In this document: positions 56,168 to 64,000 of the stretch, in pieces | How the letters are laid out: the number at the start of each line of letters is the position of its first letter | Position numbering within the stretch: the first letter of the stretch is position 1 | Source: Eshraghiella crossota | GTDB lineage: Bacteria; Bacillota; Clostridia; Lachnospirales; Lachnospiraceae | NCBI RefSeq assembly: GCF_025148445.1 | Contig: NZ_CP102270.1 | Coordinates: 682,001-746,000, forward strand | Direction of reading: 5' to 3' | Length of the DNA stretch: 64,000 nucleotides | Notes under the pieces: generated by a model | The model's database searches: none | Told to the model about the DNA's origin: nothing | What the model saw: the letters and a program-made list of their open reading frames with translations, nothing else | Program-made: the position numbers and the translations under genes

Positions 56168-57085
56168 ATGACACAAAATATAGCAGCAGTTGTTGTAACC
56201 TACAACAGAAAAGCTTTACTTAAAAAATGTATTGACCATATTCTTAAACAGAGTGCCGGAGCACCTGATATTCTTGTAATAGATAATGCCAGTACGGACG
56301 GAACCGGAGGCTTCATTACCGAGGAATATAAGGATGTACCTGAAGTAAAGTATTATAACACGGGTGCCAATCTTGGCGGAGCGGGTGGTTTCTCCTATGG
56401 AATTAATAAAGCCGTATGCCTTGATTATGAATATCTCTGGATAATGGATGATGATACCATTCCTAAGGAGGATGCTCTTTCAGAACTTATTAAGGCGGAT
56501 AAGCTGCTTGACGGTAATTACGGCTTTCTTTCAAGCTATGCAAAATGGATTGACGGAACACCTTGTGAGATGAATGTGCCTGCCATAAGTTATAAATGGC
56601 GGGAAAATATTAATCTTATGGATAAAAAAATGATAAGGCTTGATTCTGCTTCATTTGTATCAATGTATATTAAAGCCTCCGTTGTAAAGGAAGTGGGACT
56701 TCCTATAAAAGAATTTTTTATATGGGCGGATGATGTTGAATATTCTTTGAGAATATCGGAGAAATATCCATGTTACTTTGTATATGGAAGCCAGGTTGTC
56801 CATGAGATGGGCAGCAATAAGGCAACCGCTATCTGGGAAACTGATATGGACAGAATTGACAGATATAAGTGTCTTTATCGTAACAGATATTATATTGCCA
56901 GAAGAAAAAGCAAGAGAGAAGTGTTTAATTTCTGGATTAATATTAAAAATACCATCAAAGACATTAAGAAGTCGGGATGTTCTGACAAGAGAAAACGTAT
57001 TAAGATTGTACGAAAAAGTGCTTTAAGCGGATTGAAATTTAAGCCTTCAATCGAGTATCCGGGAGAAAAAGAAAATGGACGTTAA
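56168..57085 (+). CDS. GT2 glycosyltransferase, GlfT2-like (probable galactofuranosyltransferase)
   Basis: A 305-residue GT-A enzyme. The N-terminus is IAAVVVTYNRKALLKKCIDHIL, with ILVIDNASTDGT, NLGGAGGFSYG and the metal-binding IMDDDTIPK. FFIWADDVEYSLR and the late WETDMDRIDRYKCLYRNRYYIA segment are characteristic of GlfT2-like proteins. That subgroup adds galactofuranose from UDP-Galf, and the UDP-galactopyranose mutase gene two genes on supports this. The ribosome site is GAAAGG. It overlaps the following flippase gene by 11 nt. Confidence 0.85.
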   Translation: MTQNIAAVVVTYNRKALLKKCIDHILKQSAGAPDILVIDNASTDGTGGFITEEYKDVPEVKYYNTGANLGGAGGFSYGINKAVCLDYEYLWIMDDDTIPKEDALSELIKADKLLDGNYGFLSSYAKWIDGTPCEMNVPAISYKWRENINLMDKKMIRLDSASFVSMYIKASVVKEVGLPIKEFFIWADDVEYSLRISEKYPCYFVYGSQVVHEMGSNKATAIWETDMDRIDRYKCLYRNRYYIARRKSKREVFNFWINIKNTIKDIKKSGCSDKRKRIKIVRKSALSGLKFKPSIEYPGEKENGR

Positions 57086-58541
57086 GCATAAATCAGTTAA
57101 AGTTAATATGATTATGAATGCGATACTTACAATGTCCTCATTTATTTTTCCGTTGATTACATTCCCATATGTATCACGTATTCTTTTGGCTGAGGGAACG
57201 GGCAAGGTTAATTTTGCTACATCCATAATTGCGTATTTTGCAATGTTTGCCCAGCTCGGAATACCTACTTACGGGGTTAAGGCGTGTGCCAGGGTCAGGG
57301 ATAATAAGGAGAAACTTTCACGCACCGCACATGAGATATTGAGCATCAACCTTTTTATGTGCGTAATCGTGTATATTGCTTTTTTTATATCATTAAAGGC
57401 AGTGCCTAAGTTTGCAAGTGAACGCACGCTTATGCTGATTGTAAGTATTACGATTTTCCTCAATGCAATCGGTGTTGAATGGCTCTACAAGGCAATGGAG
57501 CAATATACTTATATAACGGTAAGGTCGGTTATTTTTAAACTTGTGGCACTTATTGCAATGTTTCTGCTTGTGCATACAAAGGAAGATTACGTTATATATG
57601 GGGCAATTTCGATTTTTGCGTCGGGAGCTTCTAATGTGCTTAATTTTATAAATGTAAGGAAACTTATATATGTAAAACCGGTGGGCGGATATTGCCTGAA
57701 AAGGCATTTTAAGATGATTGCTGTATTTTTTGCAATGTCTGTTGCGACCACAGTGTACACAAACCTTGATACTGCCATGCTCGGTTTTATGAAAACCGAT
57801 ACGGATGTTGGATATTATTCGGCAGCGGTTAAAATTAAGACCATTCTTGTAAGTTTTGTAACTTCGGCAAGCTCTGTGCTTTTACCGAGAATGACATATT
57901 ATATTGAGAATAATGAGAAGAGCGAATTTGACAGAATTGCCAAAAAGACGATGAAATTTATTTTCCTACTTGCATCACCCTGCGTAATTTATTTTATGAT
58001 TTTTGCAAAAGAAGGTATATATGCCCTATCGGGTAATGGATTTGCAGGGTCCGTGCTTCCGATGCAGATTATAATGCCAACATTGCTTCTTATCGGTATT
58101 ACTAACGTTATCGGTATTCAGATTATGGTGCCTATGGGAAAAGAAAAACATGTTCTTTTTTCGGAAATTGCAGGTGCTCTTGTGGATCTTGCAATAAATG
58201 CTGCACTTATTCCGGAATATGGTGCGGCAGGTGCGGCAATAGGAACGCTGGTTGCGGAAACAGTGGTACTTATATGGCAGTATTTTTCACTTAAAGATGT
58301 GGCAGGTACAATGCTTAAATCCGTAAAATACTGGCTGATACTTATTGCACTTACGGCATCAACCGCAGCATCTTTATGGGTAAAATTGCTTAAATTTAAT
58401 GATATACTGGCAATACTTGTTTCAGCAGTGTTATTCTTTGGCATATATCTTCTGGTAATGATAATTTTTAAAGAGCCGCTTGTACATGAAACTTTTATAC
58501 AGATAAAAAATAAATTCAAAAAAGGAGAATCACAAAAATGA
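57075..58541 (+). CDS. Second Wzx-type flippase
   Basis: A 488-residue protein with about fourteen hydrophobic segments. Its motifs match polysaccharide flippases (SSFIFPLITFPYVSRILLAEGTGKVNFATSI, IEWLYKAMEQYTYIT-like region, NLDTAMLGFMKTDTDVGYYSAAVK). It resembles RfbX/CpsJ-type exporters more than the flippase at 40299. It would flip the galactofuranose-containing lipid-linked unit. Its overlaps with the genes on both sides indicate tight co-translation. Two flippases in one locus suggest two lipid-linked products. Confidence 0.88.
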   Translation: MDVKHKSVKVNMIMNAILTMSSFIFPLITFPYVSRILLAEGTGKVNFATSIIAYFAMFAQLGIPTYGVKACARVRDNKEKLSRTAHEILSINLFMCVIVYIAFFISLKAVPKFASERTLMLIVSITIFLNAIGVEWLYKAMEQYTYITVRSVIFKLVALIAMFLLVHTKEDYVIYGAISIFASGASNVLNFINVRKLIYVKPVGGYCLKRHFKMIAVFFAMSVATTVYTNLDTAMLGFMKTDTDVGYYSAAVKIKTILVSFVTSASSVLLPRMTYYIENNEKSEFDRIAKKTMKFIFLLASPCVIYFMIFAKEGIYALSGNGFAGSVLPMQIIMPTLLLIGITNVIGIQIMVPMGKEKHVLFSEIAGALVDLAINAALIPEYGAAGAAIGTLVAETVVLIWQYFSLKDVAGTMLKSVKYWLILIALTASTAASLWVKLLKFNDILAILVSAVLFFGIYLLVMIIFKEPLVHETFIQIKNKFKKGESQK

Positions 58542-59638
58542 AATACGATTATTTAATAGTTGGGGCAGGACTTTTCGGTGCTGTTTTTGCTTATGAAGCC
58601 ACTAAAAAAGGAAAAAAGTGTCTTGTAATAGATAAACGTGACCATATTGCGGGTAATATATATACAAAAGAAACAGAGAATATCAATGTCCACCAGTATG
58701 GCGCACATATTTTCCATACCTCCGACAGAAAAATCTGGGATTATGTAAATTCCTTTGCGGATTTTAATAACTACATTAATTCACCTGTTGCGGTATATAA
58801 GGACGAGCTTTACAATCTTCCTTTCAATATGAATACTTTCTCTAAGATGTGGAATATAAAGACCCCGTCTGAAGCCAAGGCAATTATTGAGAAACAGATA
58901 GAGGAACTTAACATAACCGAGCCTCAGAACCTTGAAGAACAGGCATTATCCCTTGTAGGAACAGATGTTTACGAGAAACTTATCAAAGGTTATACGGAAA
59001 AACAGTGGGGAAGGGACTGTAAGGAGCTTCCTGCGTTTATTATTAAGAGACTTCCTCTCCGTTTTACATACGATAATAATTATTTTAACGACAGATACCA
59101 GGGAATACCAATCGGCGGTTATACAAAGATTGTGGAAAAGATGTTAGAGGGCAGTGATGTTCTGCTTGATACGGATTATTTTGAATTCATCAAAGATAAC
59201 GAAGGCATTGCGGATAAAGTATTGTTTACGGGAATGATTGATGAATATTATGATTTCTGTTACGGACACCTTGAATACAGAACCGTAAGATTTGAAACAG
59301 AGGTTCTTGATTGTGACAATTATCAGGGTAATGCGGTTGTAAATTATACAGACAGGGAAGTGCCTTATACAAGAATAATTGAGCATAAGCATTTTGAGTT
59401 CGGAAAACAGGAAAAGACCATTATTTCAAGGGAATACTCTACGGAGTGGGAGCCTGGAATGGAACCATATTATCCTGTTAATAACGAACGTAACAATGAT
59501 CTTTTTGAAAAGTACAAAGCTCTTGCCGATAAAGAAGAAAAGGTGATATTTGGCGGACGCCTTGGTAATTATAAATATTACGATATGGACAAGGTAATTA
59601 TTGCGGCATTAGAGGCAGTTGAAAAGTATGTACGATAA
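58538..59638 (+). CDS. glf: UDP-galactopyranose mutase
   Basis: A 366-residue FAD enzyme. It has the N-terminal dinucleotide fold VGAGLFGAVFAYEATKKGKKC, DKRDHIAGNIY, the conserved QYGAHIFHTS, KGYTEKQWGRDCKELP, and a C-terminal FGGRLGNYKYYDMDKVI. It interconverts UDP-galactopyranose and UDP-galactofuranose through a flavin adduct. Length and motifs are standard for bacterial Glf. It provides the donor for the GlfT2-like transferase two genes upstream. The ribosome site is AAGGAG. Confidence 0.95.
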   Translation: MKYDYLIVGAGLFGAVFAYEATKKGKKCLVIDKRDHIAGNIYTKETENINVHQYGAHIFHTSDRKIWDYVNSFADFNNYINSPVAVYKDELYNLPFNMNTFSKMWNIKTPSEAKAIIEKQIEELNITEPQNLEEQALSLVGTDVYEKLIKGYTEKQWGRDCKELPAFIIKRLPLRFTYDNNYFNDRYQGIPIGGYTKIVEKMLEGSDVLLDTDYFEFIKDNEGIADKVLFTGMIDEYYDFCYGHLEYRTVRFETEVLDCDNYQGNAVVNYTDREVPYTRIIEHKHFEFGKQEKTIISREYSTEWEPGMEPYYPVNNERNNDLFEKYKALADKEEKVIFGGRLGNYKYYDMDKVIIAALEAVEKYVR

Positions 59639-60650
59639 ATTAATCAGTATAATTGTTCCGGTATATAATGCGGAGAATACAATTGGGATTTGTGTGGACT
59701 CTTTGGTCCGCCAGTCCCATAATCTGTTGGAAATAATTCTTGTTGACGATGGCTCAACGGATAACAGCGGTAAAATATGCGATGAACTGGCAATTAAAGA
59801 CAACAGGATTAAGGTAATCCATAAGGATAACGAAGGAGTGTCCGTTGCAAGAAATACAGGCATAAATAAGGCTGCCGGATATGCCATAACATTTGTTGAC
59901 GCAGACGATACACTTGATATAAATGCCGTAAGTCTTATGTTAAACAAAATGCTTAACAATGACTGCGATATTGTTATGTGTGATTACTCTATAATATATT
60001 CTGACCATATGGAAAAACATGTATATAGGGAAGATGATTTCTGCCTTGATAAAGAGGGCGTATCGGAATTTCTTGATGATGCATTAAAACCACAGTCAGG
60101 TGTGGGTTTTATCTGGGGAAAATTATTCAACAGGGAATTTCTTATTAGAAATAATCTTTTGCTTAATGACAATCTTACGGCGGCAGAGGATGCTGAATTT
60201 ATGCTTCGCACGGCATTTTATGCGGATAGGGTGAGTTTTGTGGCAAAATCCCTCTATAATTATCTTCACAATACCGTTTCGGCGGTAAGAAGTTTCAGAA
60301 CGGATTATGTTGAAAGATATAGAAAATCTCTTTCTGTGATGTACGATTTTCTCGTGGATAATGGTCTTAGTAAACACCTTGTTACTTATGACAACTGTGT
60401 TTTATATCATTTACTCCTTATTGTGGTTAATTATTCTTTTAATCCTGCCAGGAAAGATACAAAGAAAGAACAGACAGCAGCTTTTAAAAAGCTGGTTAAA
60501 GACCCTTTCTTTGCTAATGCCATGAAATCACTGCGTTTAAAGGATTTTTCAATGACCAGAAAGATTACCCTTATCTGTATTAAACTTAAAATGTACCGTA
60601 TGGTAAGGCTTATTGCATTATTCAGGCAGAAACAGACGGGAAAAGCATAA
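59628..60650 (+). CDS. GT2 family glycosyltransferase
   Basis: A 340-residue enzyme with a classical GT-A domain: ISIIVPVYNAENTIGICVDSLV, ILVDDGSTDNSG, GVSVARNTGINKAAGYAITFVDADD (the DxD metal site). The C-terminal part resembles capsule GT2 enzymes that extend the repeat unit. I chose ATG 59628; a TTG at 59619 is closer to AGAGG but would add three residues. It overlaps glf by 11 nt and is the last gene of the cluster. No clear terminator follows before the hsp20 promoter. Confidence 0.88.
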   Translation: MYDKLISIIVPVYNAENTIGICVDSLVRQSHNLLEIILVDDGSTDNSGKICDELAIKDNRIKVIHKDNEGVSVARNTGINKAAGYAITFVDADDTLDINAVSLMLNKMLNNDCDIVMCDYSIIYSDHMEKHVYREDDFCLDKEGVSEFLDDALKPQSGVGFIWGKLFNREFLIRNNLLLNDNLTAAEDAEFMLRTAFYADRVSFVAKSLYNYLHNTVSAVRSFRTDYVERYRKSLSVMYDFLVDNGLSKHLVTYDNCVLYHLLLIVVNYSFNPARKDTKKEQTAAFKKLVKDPFFANAMKSLRLKDFSMTRKITLICIKLKMYRMVRLIALFRQKQTGKA

Positions 60651-60675
60651 GAGTTCACAAAAAGTTCACAAAAAA

Positions 60676-60702
60676 TTAGCACTCTCCTCTTGACATTGCT
60701 AA
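60676..60702 (+). promoter_or_regulatory. CIRCE element (HrcA operator)
   Basis: TTAGCACTC (60676-60684), nine bases, CATTGCTAA (60694-60702). The first arm is a perfect CIRCE half-site and the second matches GAGTGCTAA at seven of nine positions. HrcA would repress the overlapping promoter until heat or protein stress. Confidence 0.85.
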
Positions 60703-60718
60703 TAATAGGTGTTATATT
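60690..60718 (+). promoter_or_regulatory. hsp20 promoter
   Basis: Perfect TTGACA (60690-60695) inside the CIRCE element, 17-bp spacer, TATATT (60713-60718). The roughly 90-nt leader before the ATG shows no clear hairpin to me. Confidence 0.85.
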
Positions 60719-60811
60719 ACACCTAGAACAAAGGAAGAGATAAAAATTAAATCTTCCGGTTCCAAGAAAACATGGTTAATGAGCATTTATTTAGAAAAGG
60801 AGAGATGACTT

Positions 60812-61273
60812 ATGTTGATGCCTAGTATTTTTGGAGAAAATTTATTTGATGACTGGTTTAATGAATTCCCATTCTATGACGGGGATATGAAGAACACAGA
60901 AAAGAAACTTTACGGTAAGAAAGCAGACAGGATTATGAAAACCGATATTAAGGAAACTGATAACGGTTATGAATTAGAGATTGATTTACCTGGCTTTACT
61001 AAAGATGAGATTAAGGCTTCGTTGAACGACGGATATCTTACAATCAGTGCAGCCAAGGGACTTGATAAGGACGAACAGGAGAAAGAATCAGGCAGATATA
61101 TCCGTAGGGAACGTTATGCCGGAGCATGCCAGAGAAGCTTTTATGTCGGTGAAGCTGTTAAACAGGAAGACATTAAGGGTGAATTTAAGCATGGTATCCT
61201 GAAACTCTTCGTGCCTAAGGTAGAAGCTAAGAAAGCAGTTGAAGAGAATAAATATATTGCCATTGAAGGTTAA
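60812..61273 (+). CDS. Small heat shock protein, Hsp20/alpha-crystallin family
   Basis: A 153-residue cytoplasmic holdase chaperone. The alpha-crystallin domain spans about residues 40-140, with MKTDIKETDNGYELEIDLPGF and the late GEFKHGILKLFVPK, which contains the family's G-x-L motif. It binds unfolding proteins without ATP. The ribosome site is AAGGAGAG, with a CIRCE-controlled promoter upstream, so it belongs to the HrcA regulon (class I). It is followed by a tiny basic ORF before the terminator. Confidence 0.94.
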   Translation: MLMPSIFGENLFDDWFNEFPFYDGDMKNTEKKLYGKKADRIMKTDIKETDNGYELEIDLPGFTKDEIKASLNDGYLTISAAKGLDKDEQEKESGRYIRRERYAGACQRSFYVGEAVKQEDIKGEFKHGILKLFVPKVEAKKAVEENKYIAIEG

Positions 61274-61311
61274 TTTTCAGATGACATAGTATCGGAAAGA
61301 GGCGAATGGTT

Positions 61312-61389
61312 ATGGCAGATAAGAATCCAAAACATCCTTTGAAGAAAAAAGCTAAGACAAAGGATAAGAAGAAAAACATCTACGAATAG
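61312..61389 (+). CDS. Small basic protein of 25 residues
   Basis: MADKNPKHPLKKKAKTKDKK... ends in NIYE. It is preceded by GGAAAGAGG at a sensible distance and sits between hsp20 and the terminator, so it would be co-transcribed with hsp20 under CIRCE control. Ten of 25 residues are lysine. I do not recognise it. It could be a real small stress protein or a chance ORF. Confidence 0.5.
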   Translation: MADKNPKHPLKKKAKTKDKKKNIYE

Positions 61390-61403
61390 CAGATAGTTAA
61401 AAA

Positions 61404-61438
61404 AGCTGCAGGTGGTAAATCACCTGCAGCTTTTTTTA
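61404..61438 (+). terminator. Terminator after the hsp20 unit
   Basis: A perfect 11-bp stem (61404-61414 with 61421-61431), 6-nt loop, T7 tail. Confidence 0.95.
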
Positions 61439-61540
61439 ACCAAAAGTTACAATTTTTTAACCATTTATTACATTTTACGTTTCAAATGGGATTAATGTGC
61501 TAGACTAACACAAAATGAACAGATTGGGATGAGCGGATAA

Positions 61541-62266
61541 ATGATACGAGTAGCCATTTGCGATGAAAATAATAAAACACTTGAAAAGTTGGAGAAATTA
61601 ATTAAAAATACACTTGGAAATGAAGTATCGGTATCAACGCATGATAATGTATTTTCACTTGTTACATATGTATGCGATGAGAGGAAAGGAAAACTGGATG
61701 CGGTTTATATTGATATTAATTCAGGGCAGAAAGGAGGCATCGCTGCAGCGGAAAGCCTGCAAAAAGAATATCCCAATATTAAAATAATATTTCTTTCTGA
61801 TGACATCGAGAGGGCTAAAGATATATTCCGGATTAATCCGATATATTTCCTTACAAGACCTTATGAAGAAGATTATGTAAAAGATTCACTTTATAAAATT
61901 ATACAGATAGTGGATGAAGATAATGCGGAGCTGCTGACAATAGGTAACCCTGAGAGCAGAAAGGGCGATTCCGTTGTTCTTCTTAAGGATATTTATTATA
62001 TAGAAAGCCAGAAAAGAGTTATAAACATACATTATTATGATGGCTTCAGTACATATTACTACAAACTGGATGAAGTTGAGAAGAAACTTAAGAATAATTT
62101 CCTGCGCACACATCAGAGTTTTATCGTTAATCTTGACAAAGTCAAGAAACTTGTAAATGACGGACTTCTTTTATACGGCGGAACCATAGTTCCCATAAGC
62201 CGTTCAAGATATAAGGATGTAGTGGGTACAGTAAGCAGATATCTTAATATAGGAGAGGAGGCATAG
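61541..62266 (+). CDS. LytTR family response regulator
   Basis: A 241-residue two-domain regulator. The receiver domain (1-125) begins IRVAICDENN, with phospho-acceptor Asp58 in VYIDIN. The usual conserved lysine of the receiver active site (L-x-K-P) is Arg106 in FLTRPY, which may alter phosphorylation. The C-terminal LytTR DNA-binding domain (about 140-240) has VVLLKDIYYIESQKRVINIH and FLRTHQSFIVNLDKVKKL, close to AgrA/LytR proteins. Such regulators often control cell-surface and secreted-protein genes. No histidine kinase gene is next to it. The gene is followed after 3 nt by an FHA protein gene. Confidence 0.9.
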   Translation: MIRVAICDENNKTLEKLEKLIKNTLGNEVSVSTHDNVFSLVTYVCDERKGKLDAVYIDINSGQKGGIAAAESLQKEYPNIKIIFLSDDIERAKDIFRINPIYFLTRPYEEDYVKDSLYKIIQIVDEDNAELLTIGNPESRKGDSVVLLKDIYYIESQKRVINIHYYDGFSTYYYKLDEVEKKLKNNFLRTHQSFIVNLDKVKKLVNDGLLLYGGTIVPISRSRYKDVVGTVSRYLNIGEEA

Positions 62267-62269
62267 AAG

Positions 62270-62656
62270 ATGAATAAATGTGAGAGAGGACACTATTATG
62301 ATGAAAACAAATTTAGTAAATGCCCTGTTTGTGATGAAGATATGAATAAAAAAAATATTGCGTTCCTGGAATGTATATTCGGAACAGGAATGGGGAAAAA
62401 ATATCCTATACACGAAGGCCTTAACCGGATAGGCACGGGATGTCAGATGGATATACATTTAACAGATGATATTCAGATTACGCGTGACAATCATTGCACA
62501 ATAGTATATGATATAGATAAGGATAAATATAAAATTGTTCCATCAACAGGTTCATTTACATACCTTAATAACGTTTTGTTAAGAAAACCAAAATATATAC
62601 ATGAGAACGATGTGTTTCGTATTGGGAGAAGTAACTTTCGCTTGGTCAAGAAATAG
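62270..62656 (+). CDS. Small protein with zinc-ribbon and FHA domain
   Basis: A 128-residue protein. The N-terminus has a CxxG-x10-CPVC zinc-ribbon-like motif (CERGHYYDENKFSKCPVC). An FHA domain follows (about 30-128), with NRIGTG, the TRDNHCTI strand in place of the usual S-x-x-H, and YLNNVLL. FHA domains bind phosphothreonine peptides. The variant in the phosphopeptide loop may weaken this. It lies in an operon with the LytTR regulator and a second FHA protein; the partner is unknown. Confidence 0.83.
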   Translation: MNKCERGHYYDENKFSKCPVCDEDMNKKNIAFLECIFGTGMGKKYPIHEGLNRIGTGCQMDIHLTDDIQITRDNHCTIVYDIDKDKYKIVPSTGSFTYLNNVLLRKPKYIHENDVFRIGRSNFRLVKK

Positions 62657-62684
62657 AACTCAAAGTTCAGAAAGGAAACACTGT

Positions 62685-63017
62685 ATGGATTCTGAAAGCT
62701 TAAATAAGCGTGGATACATTGAGGGAATCAGAGGTGTTTATGCAGGGTATATTATAGAATTGGAGCAGGGTGAACAGCTGATAATAGGAAGCTCAGGGTC
62801 AGAGGCTAATCTCGTCATAAGGAGTGATAATGTCAGCAGTATGCACTGCGTCATTACCTGTAATGGTATTGTCGGCAGTTACATAGTAACTGATTTCTCG
62901 AAGGAGGGTACATACCTTTCGGATGGAACCAGATTAAGCTATGGGAATCCGGCAATTGTCCCTGCCAATACAATTGTATATATTGGCGATATTGAGAATG
63001 CTTTTAAGGTGAGGTAA
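62685..63017 (+). CDS. FHA domain protein
   Basis: A 110-residue protein consisting almost only of an FHA domain: GQY-like GYIIELEQGEQLIIGSSG, then NVSSMHCVITCN with the conserved S-x-x-H, and GTYLSDGTRL. It should bind a phosphothreonine partner. I chose ATG 62685 because GAAAGG lies upstream; the frame's earlier ATG lies inside the previous gene. Its stop codon is inside the terminator stem. No Ser/Thr kinase is encoded in the window. Confidence 0.82.
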   Translation: MDSESLNKRGYIEGIRGVYAGYIIELEQGEQLIIGSSGSEANLVIRSDNVSSMHCVITCNGIVGSYIVTDFSKEGTYLSDGTRLSYGNPAIVPANTIVYIGDIENAFKVR

Positions 63018-63036
63018 CATTTGTTACCTCATTTTT
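63011..63036 (+). terminator. Terminator overlapping the FHA gene stop codon
   Basis: A perfect 9-bp stem (63011-63019 with 63022-63030) with a 2-nt centre, then ATTTTT. The TAA stop is part of the stem. Confidence 0.85.
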
Positions 63037-63057
63037 ACATTGGAGGATAAATGAAAT

Positions 63058-64000
63058 ATGCGGAGTGAAAAGAAAAATACAGGATTGACTGCAGGGGCAA
63101 TGTTAATTGCCATACTTATTATCATCCAGATCGGTGATTCGTATTGTTCTGAACTTTATGATAAAATACAGTCTCTTTTTCTTAGGGATCTGGTTATGAA
63201 TCCCTTGAATATGTCTTTAGAGGATGCAACGGTAATGATTAACAGTGTGGCAATTCCGTTTTATGCGATATCTCTGATGTCACCGGTTTTCAGGGGAATG
63301 GTTGATTATCTTGGCAGGAAAAAAGTCCTTTTGCTTAACCTGCTTCTGTATATACCCGGTCTGTTGTTGTGCATGACTACAAGGAAGTACATAGTATTTC
63401 TTATTGGTAATTCCCTGATATCACTTAGCACAAGTGTAGATATCCAGTATATATACATTGCTTCATTTATCGATGAAAAGAAGCGCGCCACCGTAAGGGG
63501 AATACTTGCGGCGGTAGCAGCGTTATCTGCAGCATCCGTACCTGTTATTCGTAGAATTGCTATAACAGGCAGACCATACGATTATACAAGGATGTATGGA
63601 ATCGGAATAGCAATTACTGCTTTTGTGGCTGTTATTGTATTTATTTTTCTTCCATGGGACAAAAAACAGACAACAACGGAAAAAATAACACAATTACCCA
63701 CATGCGGAAATAAAAGAAATTCTGCACTTATATACCTGTATATTGTTATTTTTGCATGGGGTGCAGGTACGTCCGGAATAAAATTCTATAATGAACCTAT
63801 GATAACCATGCGGTTTAAAACAGACTATATAATTAACATGATTCTTTTTATACAGCCCCTTATAACTATCATAATTAATATAGCAAGCGGCATTATGGGA
63901 GACCGTTTATCAAGGAGAAAAGCAATCTGTGCAGATGTGGCTGCCACCGTTGTTTCTCTGATATTATTTATTGTATCAAAGAATTATATTATTACGGCAG
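63058..64000 (+). CDS. MFS-type transporter, 5' part (continues beyond window)
   Basis: An open frame of 314 codons that runs off the end of the window. It has a short basic N-terminus (MRSEKKNTGLTAGAML) and about eight hydrophobic segments so far. The loop MVDYLGRKKVLLLNLLLY between the second and third segments is the MFS signature (G-x-x-x-D-x-x-G-R-K-x). The later GDRLSRRKAICAD is its repeat in the second half. The substrate is unknown. Start: ATG 63058 is about 11 nt from GGAGG. A nearer ATG (63051) opens a five-codon frame that overlaps this start. Confidence 0.85.
   Translation, partial: MRSEKKNTGLTAGAMLIAILIIIQIGDSYCSELYDKIQSLFLRDLVMNPLNMSLEDATVMINSVAIPFYAISLMSPVFRGMVDYLGRKKVLLLNLLLYIPGLLLCMTTRKYIVFLIGNSLISLSTSVDIQYIYIASFIDEKKRATVRGILAAVAALSAASVPVIRRIAITGRPYDYTRMYGIGIAITAFVAVIVFIFLPWDKKQTTTEKITQLPTCGNKRNSALIYLYIVIFAWGAGTSGIKFYNEPMITMRFKTDYIINMILFIQPLITIIINIASGIMGDRLSRRKAICADVAATVVSLILFIVSKNYIITA

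Overview
The window is an AT-rich stretch of a Firmicutes chromosome, most likely from a gut or rumen Lachnospiraceae (Clostridia). The clues are the codon and base bias, strong AGGAGG-type ribosome sites, secreted proteins with GW/choline-binding repeats, BspA-type leucine-rich repeats and Big2 domains, a PPi-type phosphofructokinase, and a CIRCE-controlled hsp20. I see no rRNA or tRNA genes, no CRISPR array and no complete insertion sequence.

Layout. (1) 1-3.9 kb: the 3' end of a cobalamin-dependent methionine synthase; then, on the minus strand, a PPi-type 6-phosphofructokinase and an O-antigen ligase/polymerase-like membrane protein. (2) 4.0-9.2 kb: a 1317-residue surface protein and a lipoprotein with a long PPTE-repeat stalk and a polysaccharide-deacetylase-like domain whose active site is degenerate. 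(3) 9.2-11.5 kb: a MATE exporter divergent from a LysR regulator. (4) 11.6-27.5 kb: four secreted proteins with choline-binding repeats. These are a papain-family protease, two paralogous repeat-only proteins carrying duplicated promoter and terminator blocks, and a 2129-residue CHAP/LRR/Big2 protein. A KilA-N gene sits between the two paralogues. (5) 27.6-32.7 kb: a phosphocholine operon (HTH-LicC-LicA fusion, a second LicC, a BCCT transporter, an acyltransferase). (6) 32.7-35.3 kb: an MBOAT/AlgJ-like O-acetylation pair. (7) 35.4-60.7 kb: about 25 kb of surface-glycan genes. They include GT4, GT2 and other glycosyltransferases, two Wzx flippases, two Wzy-like polymerases, a chain-length protein, a putative 2,6-dideoxyhexose trio, LicD, UDP-glucose dehydrogenase, a Stealth phosphotransferase, and UDP-galactopyranose mutase with a galactofuranosyltransferase-like GT2. 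(8) 60.7-64 kb: hsp20, a LytTR response regulator, two small FHA proteins and the 5' part of an MFS transporter.

How it fits together. The lic operon should take up choline and make CDP-choline. LicD in the glycan cluster should place phosphocholine on a surface glycan. The choline-binding proteins next door would dock on that glycan. This gives one island encoding both the ligand and its receptors, and it is the most interesting reading of the window. It is an inference from gene families and synteny: glycan structure and choline binding have not been shown here. The initiating sugar-phosphate transferase, the RmlA/RmlB-type enzymes and an LCP-type ligase are not in the window and would have to be encoded elsewhere.

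Smaller-scale signals include a two-hairpin leader in front of two large secreted-protein genes, a 426-bp near-perfect tandem duplication inside an LRR domain, about 98% identical choline-binding modules shared by two different proteins, and several well-formed sigma-A promoters and terminators that define the transcription units.
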